Positions 48,294 through 57,961 of a DNA stretch of 64,000 nt are shown piece by piece. The stretch lies in contig CACXCN010000055.1 of the NCBI GenBank assembly GCA_902766095.1, forward strand, positions 1 through 64,000, given 5' to 3'. The number at the start of each line of letters is the position of its first letter. Position 1 is the first letter of the stretch. The notes under the pieces are model-generated. The model ran no database searches and was not told the origin of the DNA. It worked only from the letters and a program-made list of their open reading frames with translations. The position numbers and the translations under genes were made by a program. This stretch comes from an uncultured Selenomonas sp. Lineage in GTDB: Bacteria > Bacillota > Negativicutes > Selenomonadales > Selenomonadaceae.

Positions 48294-49154
48294 ATGATCG
48301 GAGATACGCTGCGTTCGGAGCGCGAGAAAAAGGGACTTAGCATCAAGGACATAGAGAAAGCTACGAGCATAAGAGCTCTCTATATCGAGTGCATCGAAGA
48401 GGGCCGCTACGACGAGTTGCCCGGCGAGGCCTATACGAAGGGCTTCATCCGCAATTACGCCAATTATCTGAAGCTCGATGCTAACGCCTTGGTCGGACAG
48501 TATGTGAGCGAGAATCATCCCGAAGAAGTGCCACCGGAGCCTGAGGCTGCACCACAGCCGGCTCCGGCAAAGCGGAAGGCTCACCGGCCGGCTGCTCCAG
48601 CGCCGGCTCAGCCGCAGCGGACCGAGCGTCAGACGTTCACCGACGATGATTTCCAGCGTTGTCTGAACGAGAAATCCGGCCATGGCAAGCTCATCGCCAT
48701 CCTCATCGCCATCGTCGTGCTGGCTGGAGGGGCATACTATGTCCTCGGCTCGGATTCCGATACGGCTAGCAAGCCGGCGACGAAGACGACCCAGCAGGCG
48801 AAAAAGCCAGCGGCATCGCAGTCAGCCCCGGCAGCAGCGCCGGAGAAGCAGTACGATGATGTCGAGCTGACGGCGAAATTCACCGGCAACTGCTGGACCC
48901 AGGTCAAGGCCGATGGCAAGGTCATATTCGAGGGCACGGTGAAAAAGGGCGAGACGAAGGAATGGAAAGCCGATGAGAAGCTCGTCGTGACGGCCGGCAA
49001 TGCCGGTGCCGTATCGCTGAGCGTCAATGGCCAGGACCTCGGTCAGCCGGGCGGCGAGGGCGAAGTCGTCGAGAAGACCTATACGAAGAGCGGCGAGGCC
49101 GATGACAGCAAAGCGCAGTCGGATAAGTCAGAGAAGAAAGAGTCCGGCAAATGA
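48294..49154 (+). CDS. rodZ: RodZ-like cell-shape protein
   Basis: A 286-residue bitopic membrane protein. An N-terminal cytoplasmic helix-turn-helix lies at residues 1-72 (LRSEREKKGLSIKDIEKATS). A Pro/Ala-rich linker runs from about 78 to 110, a single transmembrane helix is at 132-152, and an extracytoplasmic DUF4115-like domain lies at about 190-262 (FTGNCWTQVKADGKVIFEGT). It should link MreB to the wall-elongation machinery. It overlaps the next gene by four bases. Confidence 0.88.
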   Translation: MIGDTLRSEREKKGLSIKDIEKATSIRALYIECIEEGRYDELPGEAYTKGFIRNYANYLKLDANALVGQYVSENHPEEVPPEPEAAPQPAPAKRKAHRPAAPAPAQPQRTERQTFTDDDFQRCLNEKSGHGKLIAILIAIVVLAGGAYYVLGSDSDTASKPATKTTQQAKKPAASQSAPAAAPEKQYDDVELTAKFTGNCWTQVKADGKVIFEGTVKKGETKEWKADEKLVVTAGNAGAVSLSVNGQDLGQPGGEGEVVEKTYTKSGEADDSKAQSDKSEKKESGK

Positions 49155-51109
49155 GCGGGGATTTCCTGCCCGTCAGCCGGGATGACATGGCCCGCCGCGG
49201 TTGGGATGAGCTTGACTTCATATTCGTGTCGGGCGATGCCTATGTCGACCATCCCAGTTTCGGACCAGCCATCATCACCAGGCTGCTCGAGTCGCATGGC
49301 TATCGTGTCGGCATCATACCCCAGCCGGATTGGCACAACTTGCGCGATTTCGGGCGCCTGGGCCGTCCGCGGCTGGGGTTTCTTGTATCTGCTGGCAATA
49401 TGGACTCGCTGCTGAACAAGTTCACAGCGGCGAAGAAGCAGCGTCATCAGGATGCCTACTCGCCGGGCGGCGAGGGCGGCCACCGGCCGGAGCGGGCTAC
49501 GGTCGTCTACTGCAATTGCCTGCGCGCTCTCTACTCGGACGTGCCGATCATCATCGGCGGCATCGAGGCCAGCCTGCGCCGGCTCGCCCACTATGATTAC
49601 TGGTCGGACTCCGTGCAGCCGTCCATACTGGCGGCCAGCGGGGCCGATCTGCTGATTTTCGGCATGGGTGAGCGCGCCATGATCGATATCGCGGCGAACC
49701 TGCAGCAGGGCGTGCCCGTGGCTGCCATCCAGGATGTGCCGGGTACCTGCTACCGCGTGCCGGAGGCCTCCTATATCTGGGACGAGCCGGGGAAACCGGG
49801 CCATATCGTGCTGCCGTCCTTTGCTGCGGTCTGTGCTGACAAGCGGCAGTTCGCAGAGGCATTCAAGACGGAATACCTCGAGCAGGATGCCCTGCGCGGC
49901 CGCCGGCTCGTGCAGCAGACCGGCGATATCTGTGTCGTCCAGAACCAGCCGGCCCGTCCGCTCACAGAGGCGGAGATGGATGCGGTGTATGACCTGCCGT
50001 ACCAGCGGACCTGGCATCCCATGTACGATGCCGCCGGTGGCGTCCCGGCGATCAAGGAAGTACAGTTCAGCCTCGTGAGCCAGCGTGGCTGCTTCGGCGG
50101 TTGTCATTTCTGCGCCATCATCTCCCATGAGGGTCGGGTCATCCAGCGTCGCAGCCACGCCAGCATCCTGCGCGAGGCGCGCCTCTTGACGCAGCTGCCG
50201 GGGTTCAAGGGCTACATCCACGATGTCGGCGGTCCGACGGCGAATTTCCGTCGGCCGAGCTGTGATGAGCAGCTGAAGCGCGGCACCTGTCGCGGCAAGC
50301 CCTGCCTGTCGCCGGAGCCGTGCCAGCATCTCATCGCCGATCACAGCGACTATATCAAGCTGCTGCGCGAGCTGCGGGCGCTGCCGGGCGTGAAGAAAGT
50401 GTTCGTGCGATCCGGCCTGCGCTTCGACTATATGCTGCTCGCGCATGACGATTTCCTGACAGAGCTGTGCAAATACCATGTCAGCGGTCAGCTGAAGATA
50501 GCGCCTGAGCATATCACCGACCGGGTGACGCGTCTCATGGGCAAATCGAACCGGGCGACGTATCTCGAGTTCGTGCGGCGCTTCACGGCGACGAATGAGC
50601 GGCTCGGGCTGAAGCAGTATCTCGTGCCGTATTTCATGTCGAGTCATCCGGGCGCGACGCTCGCGGATGCCATCGAGCTCGCGGAGTTCCTGCACGAGAT
50701 GGGCTATCACCCACAGCAGGTGCAGGATTTCATCCCGACGCCGGGCACGCTCTCGACCTGCATGTACTACACGGGCCTGAATCCGCTGACGGGCGAGAAA
50801 GTCTATACGGCTAAGTCCTACATGGAGAAAAAGATGCAACGGGCACTCATGCAGTACTGGCTGCCGGCCAACCGACCGCTCGTCGAGAAGGCTCTGCACA
50901 TCGCCCATCGCACCGACCTCATCGGCTGGGGACCGAAATGCCTGCTCCATCCGCAGAAGCATGGTGCAGGCAATCAACACCCGGGCAGGCATACCGGCAC
51001 AGAGGAAAAGCCGGGGGCATCCCGCAGACATGCCGCATCACGCTCCGGCCGTCCGCCGACGAAGCGGAAAGCAGACAGCAACCACAGAAAGGTAAGAAAG
51101 AATAGATGA
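49151..51109 (+). CDS. ygiQ: YgiQ-family radical SAM protein
   Basis: A 652-residue radical SAM protein of the YgiQ (UPF0313) family. The N-terminal domain begins FLPVSRDDMARRGWDELDFI. The cluster motif is CFGGCHFCAI. A basic, low-complexity tail (about 50 residues rich in Arg, Lys, Gly) ends the protein. It overlaps nrdR by four bases. The reaction of this family is unknown. Confidence 0.9.
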   Translation: MSGDFLPVSRDDMARRGWDELDFIFVSGDAYVDHPSFGPAIITRLLESHGYRVGIIPQPDWHNLRDFGRLGRPRLGFLVSAGNMDSLLNKFTAAKKQRHQDAYSPGGEGGHRPERATVVYCNCLRALYSDVPIIIGGIEASLRRLAHYDYWSDSVQPSILAASGADLLIFGMGERAMIDIAANLQQGVPVAAIQDVPGTCYRVPEASYIWDEPGKPGHIVLPSFAAVCADKRQFAEAFKTEYLEQDALRGRRLVQQTGDICVVQNQPARPLTEAEMDAVYDLPYQRTWHPMYDAAGGVPAIKEVQFSLVSQRGCFGGCHFCAIISHEGRVIQRRSHASILREARLLTQLPGFKGYIHDVGGPTANFRRPSCDEQLKRGTCRGKPCLSPEPCQHLIADHSDYIKLLRELRALPGVKKVFVRSGLRFDYMLLAHDDFLTELCKYHVSGQLKIAPEHITDRVTRLMGKSNRATYLEFVRRFTATNERLGLKQYLVPYFMSSHPGATLADAIELAEFLHEMGYHPQQVQDFIPTPGTLSTCMYYTGLNPLTGEKVYTAKSYMEKKMQRALMQYWLPANRPLVEKALHIAHRTDLIGWGPKCLLHPQKHGAGNQHPGRHTGTEEKPGASRRHAASRSGRPPTKRKADSNHRKVRKNR

Positions 51110-51594
51110 AATGTCCTTATTGCAATGCCTATGGCAGCCGCGTCATCGACTCGCGCGCGGCAGATGATGGGGCGGCCATACGCCGCCGCCGCGAGTGCAC
51201 GACGTGCGGTAAGCGCTTCACGACGTACGAGGTGCTGGAGCGTCAGCCGCTCATGGTCGTGAAGCGCGACGGTCGCCGCGAAGTTTTCAAGCGCGACAAG
51301 ATACTGAACGGCATCATCCGTTCCTGCGACAAGCGCAATATATCGCTCGAGCGGATCAACAATCTCGTCAACGATATCGAGCGGGATGTGCGCAACACGA
51401 TGGAGCAGGAGATTACCTCGGAGCAGATCGGCAATATGGTGATGGAACGGCTCAAGGACTTCGATGATGTGGCCTATATCCGCTTCGCTTCGGTCTACCG
51501 CAAGTTCGCCGATATCAGCAGCTTTCTGAAGGAGCTCGAGGAGCTCCAGGCCAGCAAGGACGGTCTGAAGAAAAAGAAACCGGAGGAAGCCTGA
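51106..51594 (+). CDS. nrdR: Transcriptional repressor NrdR
   Basis: A 162-residue regulator of ribonucleotide reductase genes. The zinc ribbon uses C3, C6, C31 and C34. The ATP-cone follows (VVKRDGRREVFKRDKILNGI). No nrd genes lie nearby, so it acts in trans on NrdR boxes elsewhere. Confidence 0.96.
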   Translation: MKCPYCNAYGSRVIDSRAADDGAAIRRRRECTTCGKRFTTYEVLERQPLMVVKRDGRREVFKRDKILNGIIRSCDKRNISLERINNLVNDIERDVRNTMEQEITSEQIGNMVMERLKDFDDVAYIRFASVYRKFADISSFLKELEELQASKDGLKKKKPEEA

Positions 51595-53337
51595 GTGGAC
51601 TGGCAGCTGAAAAAAGACCTGCAGGATACACTGGCTGCAGAAGAAGGCTACTACGTGTTCCCGCCCGGGACGCGCGTGCGCTTCGCACTGGCCTACCCGA
51701 ATTCGTACTACATCGGCATGAGCAATCTCGGCCTGCACGTCATATACGGTCTGCTCAATGAGCGCGGGGATACGGCGTGCGAGCGCTGCTTCCTGCCCGA
51801 GCGTCGCATGCTCGCGCGCTATGAGCGCACGCATACGCCGCTCATGAGCGTCGAGACCCAGACGCCGCTCTACGATTTCAGCATCATCGGGTTCGTGCTG
51901 TCGTTCGAGATGGATTACTTCCATGTGCTGGATATGCTGGACATGAGCCACGTCCCATTGCGGGCGGCGGACCGCAGCGAGCGGGATGCCCTCGTCATAG
52001 CGGGCGGTCCGTGCGCGACGTTCAATCCGGAGCCGCTGGCTGCCGTGGTCGATGCCTTCATCATCGGTGAGGGCGAGGTCATCATGCCGGCGTTCATGGA
52101 CACGTATATAGCCGCACAGCAGGAGGGCGTGAGCCGCAGCGAGCTGCTGCGCCGCCTGGCCAGCGTGCCGGGCGTCTATGTGCCATCGCTGTATCAGCCG
52201 GTCTATCAGGACGATGAGCTCGGGCGCACAGCGGGCTGCCTGACCGCCATGGAGCCGCTGGCTGGAGCTCCAGCGCAGGTAGCCCGGCAGTGGGTGCCTG
52301 ACCTCGACGCCTGGCCGGCTCATACCGTCGTGCGCACGGACAACACGGAGTTCAATTTCTACCTGATCGAGACGGCACGCGGCTGCGGGCGGCATTGCCG
52401 CTTCTGCATGGCGGGCTATTGCTTCCGGCGCCCGCGCAACCGCTCGCTCGCGGTCCTCGAGCAGGAGGTCGCGGCGGCCCGCGGCTACGGCAAGCGCATC
52501 GGGCTCATGGGGGCCGCCATCTCCGATTATCCGCAGATCAATGAGCTGTGCGCCTACATCCTCAGCCAGGATCTGTCGATGTCCGTCGCATCGTTCCGCG
52601 CGGACTCCGTCACGCGAGAGCTTGTGCAGGCGCTGGCGGCGAGCGGGCTCAAGACGATCACGCTGGCACCGGAGGCCGGCAGTGCCCGGCTCCGCGCGGT
52701 CATCAACAAGGGCATCGAGGAGCAGCACCTTTTCCAGGCGATGGACCTCGGGCTAGAGGCCGGTATCAGGAATTTCAAGCTTTATATCATGATCGGCCTG
52801 CCATTCGAGGAAATGAGCGATATCGATGGTATCATAGAGCTGACGCTGCGGCTGAAGGAATACATGACGGCACATGGGAGCAAGGGCACGCTGACGCTGA
52901 GCGTCAATCCGTTCATTCCGAAGCCGTTCACTCCGTTCCAGTGGTTGCCGATGGCTGACCGCCGCTACATCGAGCGCGCCATGAAGAAGCTCGAGCAGGA
53001 GCTCCGGCCGCACAAGCATGTGATCGTGAATATCGAGTCGCCGAAAGAGGCCTATATCCAAGGTGTCATTGCCCGCGGCGATCGCCGTGTCGGCGAGGTG
53101 CTACTCCTCGCGCATGAGCGGGGCGGCAGCAAGGCTTTCCGCCGAGCTATGAAGGAATGTCATCTCGATATGGAGAAATACCTCTATCGGGAGCGGGCGG
53201 CTGACGAAGTATTCCCCTGGGAGCGGCTCGACATGGGCTTCAGCCGCAGCTACATCTATCATGAGCTGCAGAAAGCGCGGGAACTGCAGCCGACGAAACC
53301 CTGCTTTGACGGCTGTCATCGCTGCGGCGTCTGCTGA
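51595..53337 (+). CDS. B12-binding/radical SAM protein (TIGR03960-like)
   Basis: A 580-residue radical SAM protein starting with GTG directly after the nrdR stop. The N-terminal part (LAYPNSYYIGMSNLGLHVIY) resembles a cobalamin-binding-like domain. The cluster motif CGRHCRFC follows in ETARGCGRHCRFCMAGY, and the C-terminus ends in a Cys-rich FDGCHRCGVC. This resembles the family usually paired with a DUF2344 protein, but no such partner follows here. Function unknown. Confidence 0.85.
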   Translation: MDWQLKKDLQDTLAAEEGYYVFPPGTRVRFALAYPNSYYIGMSNLGLHVIYGLLNERGDTACERCFLPERRMLARYERTHTPLMSVETQTPLYDFSIIGFVLSFEMDYFHVLDMLDMSHVPLRAADRSERDALVIAGGPCATFNPEPLAAVVDAFIIGEGEVIMPAFMDTYIAAQQEGVSRSELLRRLASVPGVYVPSLYQPVYQDDELGRTAGCLTAMEPLAGAPAQVARQWVPDLDAWPAHTVVRTDNTEFNFYLIETARGCGRHCRFCMAGYCFRRPRNRSLAVLEQEVAAARGYGKRIGLMGAAISDYPQINELCAYILSQDLSMSVASFRADSVTRELVQALAASGLKTITLAPEAGSARLRAVINKGIEEQHLFQAMDLGLEAGIRNFKLYIMIGLPFEEMSDIDGIIELTLRLKEYMTAHGSKGTLTLSVNPFIPKPFTPFQWLPMADRRYIERAMKKLEQELRPHKHVIVNIESPKEAYIQGVIARGDRRVGEVLLLAHERGGSKAFRRAMKECHLDMEKYLYRERAADEVFPWERLDMGFSRSYIYHELQKARELQPTKPCFDGCHRCGVC

Positions 53338-53375
53338 GCGGGCCGTGATTCTTTAGATACAGTGAGGTAATGGCT

Positions 53376-54218
53376 ATGAGTTATGTACTGGAACACATGG
53401 GACAGAATATCTGGCGCGGGAAGTTCAATACGTTCCCGGATGATGTGGCGATCCACGGCATATCGGCCCGTCTCGGCGGCGTGAGCCAGACGCCATATGC
53501 CTCGCTGAACATGGGCCTGCATGTCGGCGATGATCCGGCAGCCGTGCGCGAGAACCGGCAGCGCTTCCTGGCCATGCTCGGGCTCAAAGCGGCACGTATC
53601 TGCACGCCGGAGCAGGTGCACGGCGATGTGATCGACCGGGTCGGCACGGCCGAGATGGGGCGCGGCGCTCTCGAGTATGCGGATGCCATCAAGGGCTGTG
53701 ACGCACTCATAACGAATGAGCCCGGCGTGCCGCTGATGCTATGCTTCGCCGATTGTACGCCGATCTTGTTCGTCGATCCGGTTCATCATGCCGTCGGCAT
53801 CGCGCATGGCGGCTGGAAGGGGACGGTGAGCCGCATCGCGGCGAAGACCGTCCAGCGCCTCGCGGACGAGTTCGGGACTCAGCCCGAGGATCTGCTGGTC
53901 GGCATCGGGCCTTCCATAGGTCCGGAGTGTTTCGAGGTCGGAGAGGAGGTCGCGGATGCGTTCCGCGATACGTTCGGCGCGTACGAGCAGGTCATCATCT
54001 CCTATGGCGACGACCTGCCCGATGGCGAGCGTCCACGCCCGCATGTGAATCTCTGGGAGGCCAATCGCGTCCAGCTGATCGAGGCCGGAGTCCCGGCCGC
54101 CAATATTGACGTGGCCGGTGTATGCACCTGCTGCCAGAACAAATGGTATTTTTCCTATCGCGCGGAGCAGGGGCGGACCGGACGTCTCGCGGCGGTCATC
54201 GCATTGCAGGAATATTGA
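53376..54218 (+). CDS. pgeF: Peptidoglycan editing factor PgeF (YfiH/DUF152)
   Basis: A 280-residue purine-nucleoside-phosphorylase-like/polyphenol-oxidase-fold protein. Family residues are in HGISARLGGVSQ, PEQVHGDVI, IAHGGWKGTV, GIGPSIGPECFEVG and VCTCCQNKWYFSYR. GAGG at 53364-53367 suits the ATG at 53376 better than the ATG two codons earlier. It is the first gene of the sepF-divIVA cluster. Confidence 0.92.
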   Translation: MSYVLEHMGQNIWRGKFNTFPDDVAIHGISARLGGVSQTPYASLNMGLHVGDDPAAVRENRQRFLAMLGLKAARICTPEQVHGDVIDRVGTAEMGRGALEYADAIKGCDALITNEPGVPLMLCFADCTPILFVDPVHHAVGIAHGGWKGTVSRIAAKTVQRLADEFGTQPEDLLVGIGPSIGPECFEVGEEVADAFRDTFGAYEQVIISYGDDLPDGERPRPHVNLWEANRVQLIEAGVPAANIDVAGVCTCCQNKWYFSYRAEQGRTGRLAAVIALQEY

Positions 54219-54243
54219 GCTTTTTACTGGGGGCTGACATGAT

Positions 54244-54939
54244 ATGATAGCGGAGAAATTACATGAAGTAGAAGCAAAGATCGCAGCTGCGCGCGAGCGC
54301 CGCACGACGGTGCCGAAGGAGGATGGCGTGCTGCTGGTGGCTGTGACGAAGAACCATGACGTCGCAGCTATGCGCGAGGCCATCGATGCCGGCGCCACGG
54401 ACATCGGCGAGAACCGCATCCAGGAGGCCCGTGACAAATACGACAAGCTCGACCGCGATGTGACCTGGCATCTCATCGGCCATCTGCAGGTGAACAAGGC
54501 CAAATATGCGGTCCGGTATTTCTCGCTGATTCACTCCGTCGATACGGAGCATCTGGCCCGTGCCCTCGACAAGGAAGCAGCCAAGCTGGACAAAATCCAG
54601 GATGTGCTCATCCAGGTCAACCTGGCGAAGGAAGACTCGAAATCGGGCGTCTACGAGGAGGATCTGCCGGAGCTCGTCCGTCTCGTCGATGAGGATTTGC
54701 CGCATCTGCACCTCGTCGGCCTCATGTGCATTGCGCCGAACTATGATGATGTCGAGCAGTGCCGGCCGCTCTTCCATCGCATGTACGAAATTTATCAGTC
54801 GCTAAAGGGAAAAACGCTCAAAACGTCGAATATTAAATATTTATCGATGGGAATGACGCACGACTACGAGATTGCCGTCGAGGAGGGAGCGAATATCGTC
54901 CGCGTGGGCACGGCGATATTCGGACCACGACAGTATTGA
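54244..54939 (+). CDS. YggS/PLPBP pyridoxal-phosphate homeostasis protein
   Basis: A 231-residue PLP-binding single-domain protein. The PLP lysine is in LLVAVTKNHDVAAM. IGHLQVNKAKYAVRYFSLIH and VLIQVNLAKEDSKSG are family blocks. It has no known enzymatic activity. It sits 25 bases after pgeF and immediately before sepF, the common firmicute order. Confidence 0.93.
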   Translation: MIAEKLHEVEAKIAAARERRTTVPKEDGVLLVAVTKNHDVAAMREAIDAGATDIGENRIQEARDKYDKLDRDVTWHLIGHLQVNKAKYAVRYFSLIHSVDTEHLARALDKEAAKLDKIQDVLIQVNLAKEDSKSGVYEEDLPELVRLVDEDLPHLHLVGLMCIAPNYDDVEQCRPLFHRMYEIYQSLKGKTLKTSNIKYLSMGMTHDYEIAVEEGANIVRVGTAIFGPRQY

Positions 54940-54953
54940 CCGGAGGAATAGAT

Positions 54954-55487
54954 ATGAGCGTTTTTGACAAGCTGAGCGGCAAGCTCGGAATCGGCAGTGA
55001 GAATCCAGACAGCGGGAAAACGGACCGGGAGCAGGTCTATGATGATAAATATGAGTCGGAAGAAGACCTGCCAGATGATGATGTAGACGATGATGAGTAT
55101 CTTGGCGACGAGGAAAGTGAGGACTCGGATATGAGGGACAGAGAAAGCGACAACGTAGTGGATTTCAATTCTGCTGCGGCTGCCAGATCGAACTCGGATG
55201 CGCCGCACATGAAGGTCATGGTCATAGAGCCGAAATCCTTTGACGATGCCCAGCAAGTGGCGAACAATCTGCGCGACAAGCGGCCGGTCGTGATAAATTT
55301 CGAGCATACGGATGCAGAATCGGCCAAGCACATCATCGATTTCATCAGCGGCACGACTTATGCCCTCGATGGCGAGATGCAGAAAGTCGGGCATAACGTA
55401 TTCCTGTGCACGCCGAGCAACGTGAATGTCAGCGTCGTCAAGGATGAGAAAGGCGCTTCCAGCGAGATGCCCTGGCTGAAGCACTGA
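54954..55487 (+). CDS. sepF: Cell division protein SepF
   Basis: A 177-residue membrane-associated FtsZ anchor. The amphipathic N-terminus SVFDKLSGKLGIG is followed by a highly acidic linker (about 25-65) and a C-terminal DUF552 domain (KVMVIEPKSFDDAQQVANNL to the end). CCGGAGGA precedes the ATG at 54954, so the earlier TTG at 54936 is not used. Confidence 0.92.
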   Translation: MSVFDKLSGKLGIGSENPDSGKTDREQVYDDKYESEEDLPDDDVDDDEYLGDEESEDSDMRDRESDNVVDFNSAAAARSNSDAPHMKVMVIEPKSFDDAQQVANNLRDKRPVVINFEHTDAESAKHIIDFISGTTYALDGEMQKVGHNVFLCTPSNVNVSVVKDEKGASSEMPWLKH

Positions 55488-55532
55488 TATGGTCGAACGT
55501 GTTTTTTCTGATTTCCTGAGGGGGATTTCCTA

Positions 55533-56357
55533 GTGGCAAAGTATGACGATCTGAAAGTCGGATTCATAGGTGGCGGCGCCATGGGCGGCGCTATCGTAGC
55601 AGGCATCACCGCGGCCGGCATCGTGGCGCCGGAGCATGTCTATGTATCGGATCATAAGCAGGCGCGCTGCGACGAGCTGCATGAGAAATACGGCGTCGTG
55701 GCGACTGTAGGCGCCGAGGGATTCGCGGGCAGCGTGGACGTACTGTTCATCGCCGTGAAGCCGCAGGTAGCGGATGATGCAATCGACGAGATAAAGAAGC
55801 TCGTGCGCAAGGAGACCCTGATCATCTCCATCGTGGCCGGCTTGAAGCTCAATGCCCTGCGCGAGGCGTTCGACTATCAGAACAACCCCTACGTGCGCGT
55901 CATGCCGAACACGCCGCTCGCTGTCGGCGAGGGCATGTCAGCCTTTGCCTGCGGGGAGCATGTGAAAGAGAAAGAGCGTGACATCGTCAGCAGCCTCCTC
56001 TCGTCCGCCGGTCGGGCGGTCGAGGTGAAGGAGTCGTTGCTCGATGCGGTGACAGGGCTCTCGGGCAGCGGCCCGGCCTATGTATTCCTCATGATCGATG
56101 CACTGGCCGATGGCGGCGTGGCTGCCGGCCTGAAGCGCGCCGATGCCATCGAGCTGGCCGCTCAGACCGTGCTCGGCTCCGCCCGCATGGTACTCGAGAG
56201 CGGGCAGCATCCCGATGTCCTGCGCGATCAGGTGACGAGCCCGGCCGGCACGACGATCGCCGGTGTGCGCGTGCTCGAGCAGCACGGCTTCCGCGGTGCG
56301 CTCATCGATGCGGTACTGGCAGCCACGGAGAAATCCAGAGAATTGGGGAAAAAGTAA
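55533..56357 (+). CDS. proC: Pyrroline-5-carboxylate reductase
   Basis: Last enzyme of proline synthesis (274 residues, GTG start). The NADPH motif is VGFIGGGAMGGAIVAGI. The substrate block is DAVTGLSGSGPAYVFLMIDA with DQVTSPAGTTIAGV. It sits between sepF and ylmH, where a yggT/ylmG membrane gene is often found; yggT is absent. Its stop overlaps the ylmH start (TAATG). Confidence 0.94.
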   Translation: MAKYDDLKVGFIGGGAMGGAIVAGITAAGIVAPEHVYVSDHKQARCDELHEKYGVVATVGAEGFAGSVDVLFIAVKPQVADDAIDEIKKLVRKETLIISIVAGLKLNALREAFDYQNNPYVRVMPNTPLAVGEGMSAFACGEHVKEKERDIVSSLLSSAGRAVEVKESLLDAVTGLSGSGPAYVFLMIDALADGGVAAGLKRADAIELAAQTVLGSARMVLESGQHPDVLRDQVTSPAGTTIAGVRVLEQHGFRGALIDAVLAATEKSRELGKK

Positions 56358-57151
56358 TGCCAAGTGAAGCAAAAGAAAAACTTATAAGGTTCTACAAAGG
56401 CACAGAGGGCGAGGAAATCGTTATGAAGCTCGTCGACCAGGCCGAGGCGGTCCAGCGCAGCCAGAAATTCCGCCTGTCGGGCTTCCTCGACCCGTTCGGT
56501 CAGGAGATTGCCGAGACCGTGGCAGCGAATTATCCGGGACTGCGCGTTGATTTCAATGGCGGCTATCCGGGCGCGGAGCGGGCCCGGGCCATGCTCATCC
56601 ACAGCGAGTTCCCCGGCACGCCGTCCGGATTCGATATCGACTGCATCGAGGCTCACTGGCCGGGGCAGTTCGCCCGCCTGAGCCATCGCGATGTCCTGGG
56701 CGCCCTCATGGGGCTCGGTATCGAGCGTGACCGGCTCGGCGATCTGCTCGTGGCGCCGGACTCGGTGAAGATCATCTGCGACAGCAAGATGGCCGAGTAT
56801 TTCCTCACGAACCTGACGAAGATTGGCTCCGTCGGCGTCGAATGCAGCCGTGCCGACCTCAGCACCATCTCGCCGCGCGAGGAGCGCTGCAAGGAGATCC
56901 GGGCAACGGTGGCCTCGCTGCGCATCGATTCCATCGCTGCCTCGGGCTTCGGCTTTTCGCGCAGCCGCGCTGCACAGGACATAGCCGCCGACCGCGTGCG
57001 CCTGAACTGGCAGCCGGTGAAGAATGCCGCCCAGACGGTGAAGGCCGGCGATATCATATCCATGCGCGGACGCGGGCGGCTCGAGGTCGCCGAGGTGCGC
57101 GGCCAGACGAAGAAAGGGCGCACGGCTGTATTGCTGAAGAGATACCTTTGA
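56357..57151 (+). CDS. ylmH: YlmH-type S4 RNA-binding protein
   Basis: A 264-residue protein with a C-terminal S4 RNA-binding domain (residues about 187-250; SGFGFSRSRAAQDIAADRVR then NWQPVKNAAQ, GDIISMRGRGRLEV). The N-terminal two-thirds matches the YlmH family seen downstream of sepF. YlmH homologues have been linked to ribosome quality control and division. Confidence 0.88.
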   Translation: MPSEAKEKLIRFYKGTEGEEIVMKLVDQAEAVQRSQKFRLSGFLDPFGQEIAETVAANYPGLRVDFNGGYPGAERARAMLIHSEFPGTPSGFDIDCIEAHWPGQFARLSHRDVLGALMGLGIERDRLGDLLVAPDSVKIICDSKMAEYFLTNLTKIGSVGVECSRADLSTISPREERCKEIRATVASLRIDSIAASGFGFSRSRAAQDIAADRVRLNWQPVKNAAQTVKAGDIISMRGRGRLEVAEVRGQTKKGRTAVLLKRYL

Positions 57152-57185
57152 TTTCTATATACGATGATAGGCAGGGATTGTTGAC

Positions 57186-57950
57186 GTGTTGACGGCAAAT
57201 GATATACATAACAAAGAATTCAAGCGCAGCTTCCGCGGCTATGACGAGGACGAGATTGACGAGTTCCTCGATCAGGTCGTGAACGATTTCGACTTGCTAT
57301 CGCGGGAGAATGTCTCGCTGAAAGCCGACTTGGCGCGGGCGGAAAAGACGAACGAGGAGTATAAGCAGCTCAAGGACGATATCAACAACACGCTGCTGAT
57401 GGCCCAGAAGACCGCTGCCGACCAGATGGCTGCGGCCAAGCAGGCTGCCAGTGAGCAGCGTGAGAACACGGCCAAAGAGTGTCAGAACATGAAGCGCGAG
57501 GCCGAGATCGCCGCGCGCAAGACTGTGAACGATGCCCAGGCCGAGGGCGAGCGCATACTGAATGATGCCCGCGCCAAGGCTCAGGCCGTCATCGCTGAGT
57601 ATGACCGGCTCGTGCGCAGCAAGAACCGCTACCTGCGCCATATCAAGCAGTCGCTCGAGGCTCAGCTGGCTGTTGTCGATCAGACGCTCAGCGAGGTACC
57701 GGATCCGGATAAGCAGCCAATCGACGAGGAGGAGACAAAGCCAGCTCCGGAGCTCAGCGGGACGCAGGCCGAGGCACTGCAGGAGGCAGTAGCTGCGAAA
57801 AACGGAGACGATGCGTCGGCGGACACGAAGGATGCGAAAGCAGATGAGGCCGATCCGTCTGATGGTAAAGACGAGAAAACCTCGCATGGTCAGTGGCAGC
57901 CGCATGCCGGAGCATCGGCGCAGAACAGACAAGACGTACAGGACAGGTGA
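57186..57950 (+). CDS. divIVA: DivIVA-family cell division/polarity protein
   Basis: A 254-residue coiled-coil protein. The conserved membrane-binding N-terminus is NDIHNKEFKRSFRGYDEDEI. Two coiled-coil regions span about 30-165, and an acidic, disordered tail follows. GTG at 57186 lies nine bases after AGGG. It places a pole- or septum-binding scaffold in a cell that also has an outer membrane. Confidence 0.93.
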   Translation: MLTANDIHNKEFKRSFRGYDEDEIDEFLDQVVNDFDLLSRENVSLKADLARAEKTNEEYKQLKDDINNTLLMAQKTAADQMAAAKQAASEQRENTAKECQNMKREAEIAARKTVNDAQAEGERILNDARAKAQAVIAEYDRLVRSKNRYLRHIKQSLEAQLAVVDQTLSEVPDPDKQPIDEEETKPAPELSGTQAEALQEAVAAKNGDDASADTKDAKADEADPSDGKDEKTSHGQWQPHAGASAQNRQDVQDR

Positions 57951-57961
57951 TTCACATAGAT

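Noticed and set aside
49079-51031. 650-residue minus-strand frame over ygiQ
   Set aside because: Antisense shadow; Arg/His/Leu-rich with no motif.
50974-52728. 584-residue minus-strand frame over nrdR and the radical SAM gene
   Set aside because: Covers two well-supported plus-strand genes and has antisense composition.
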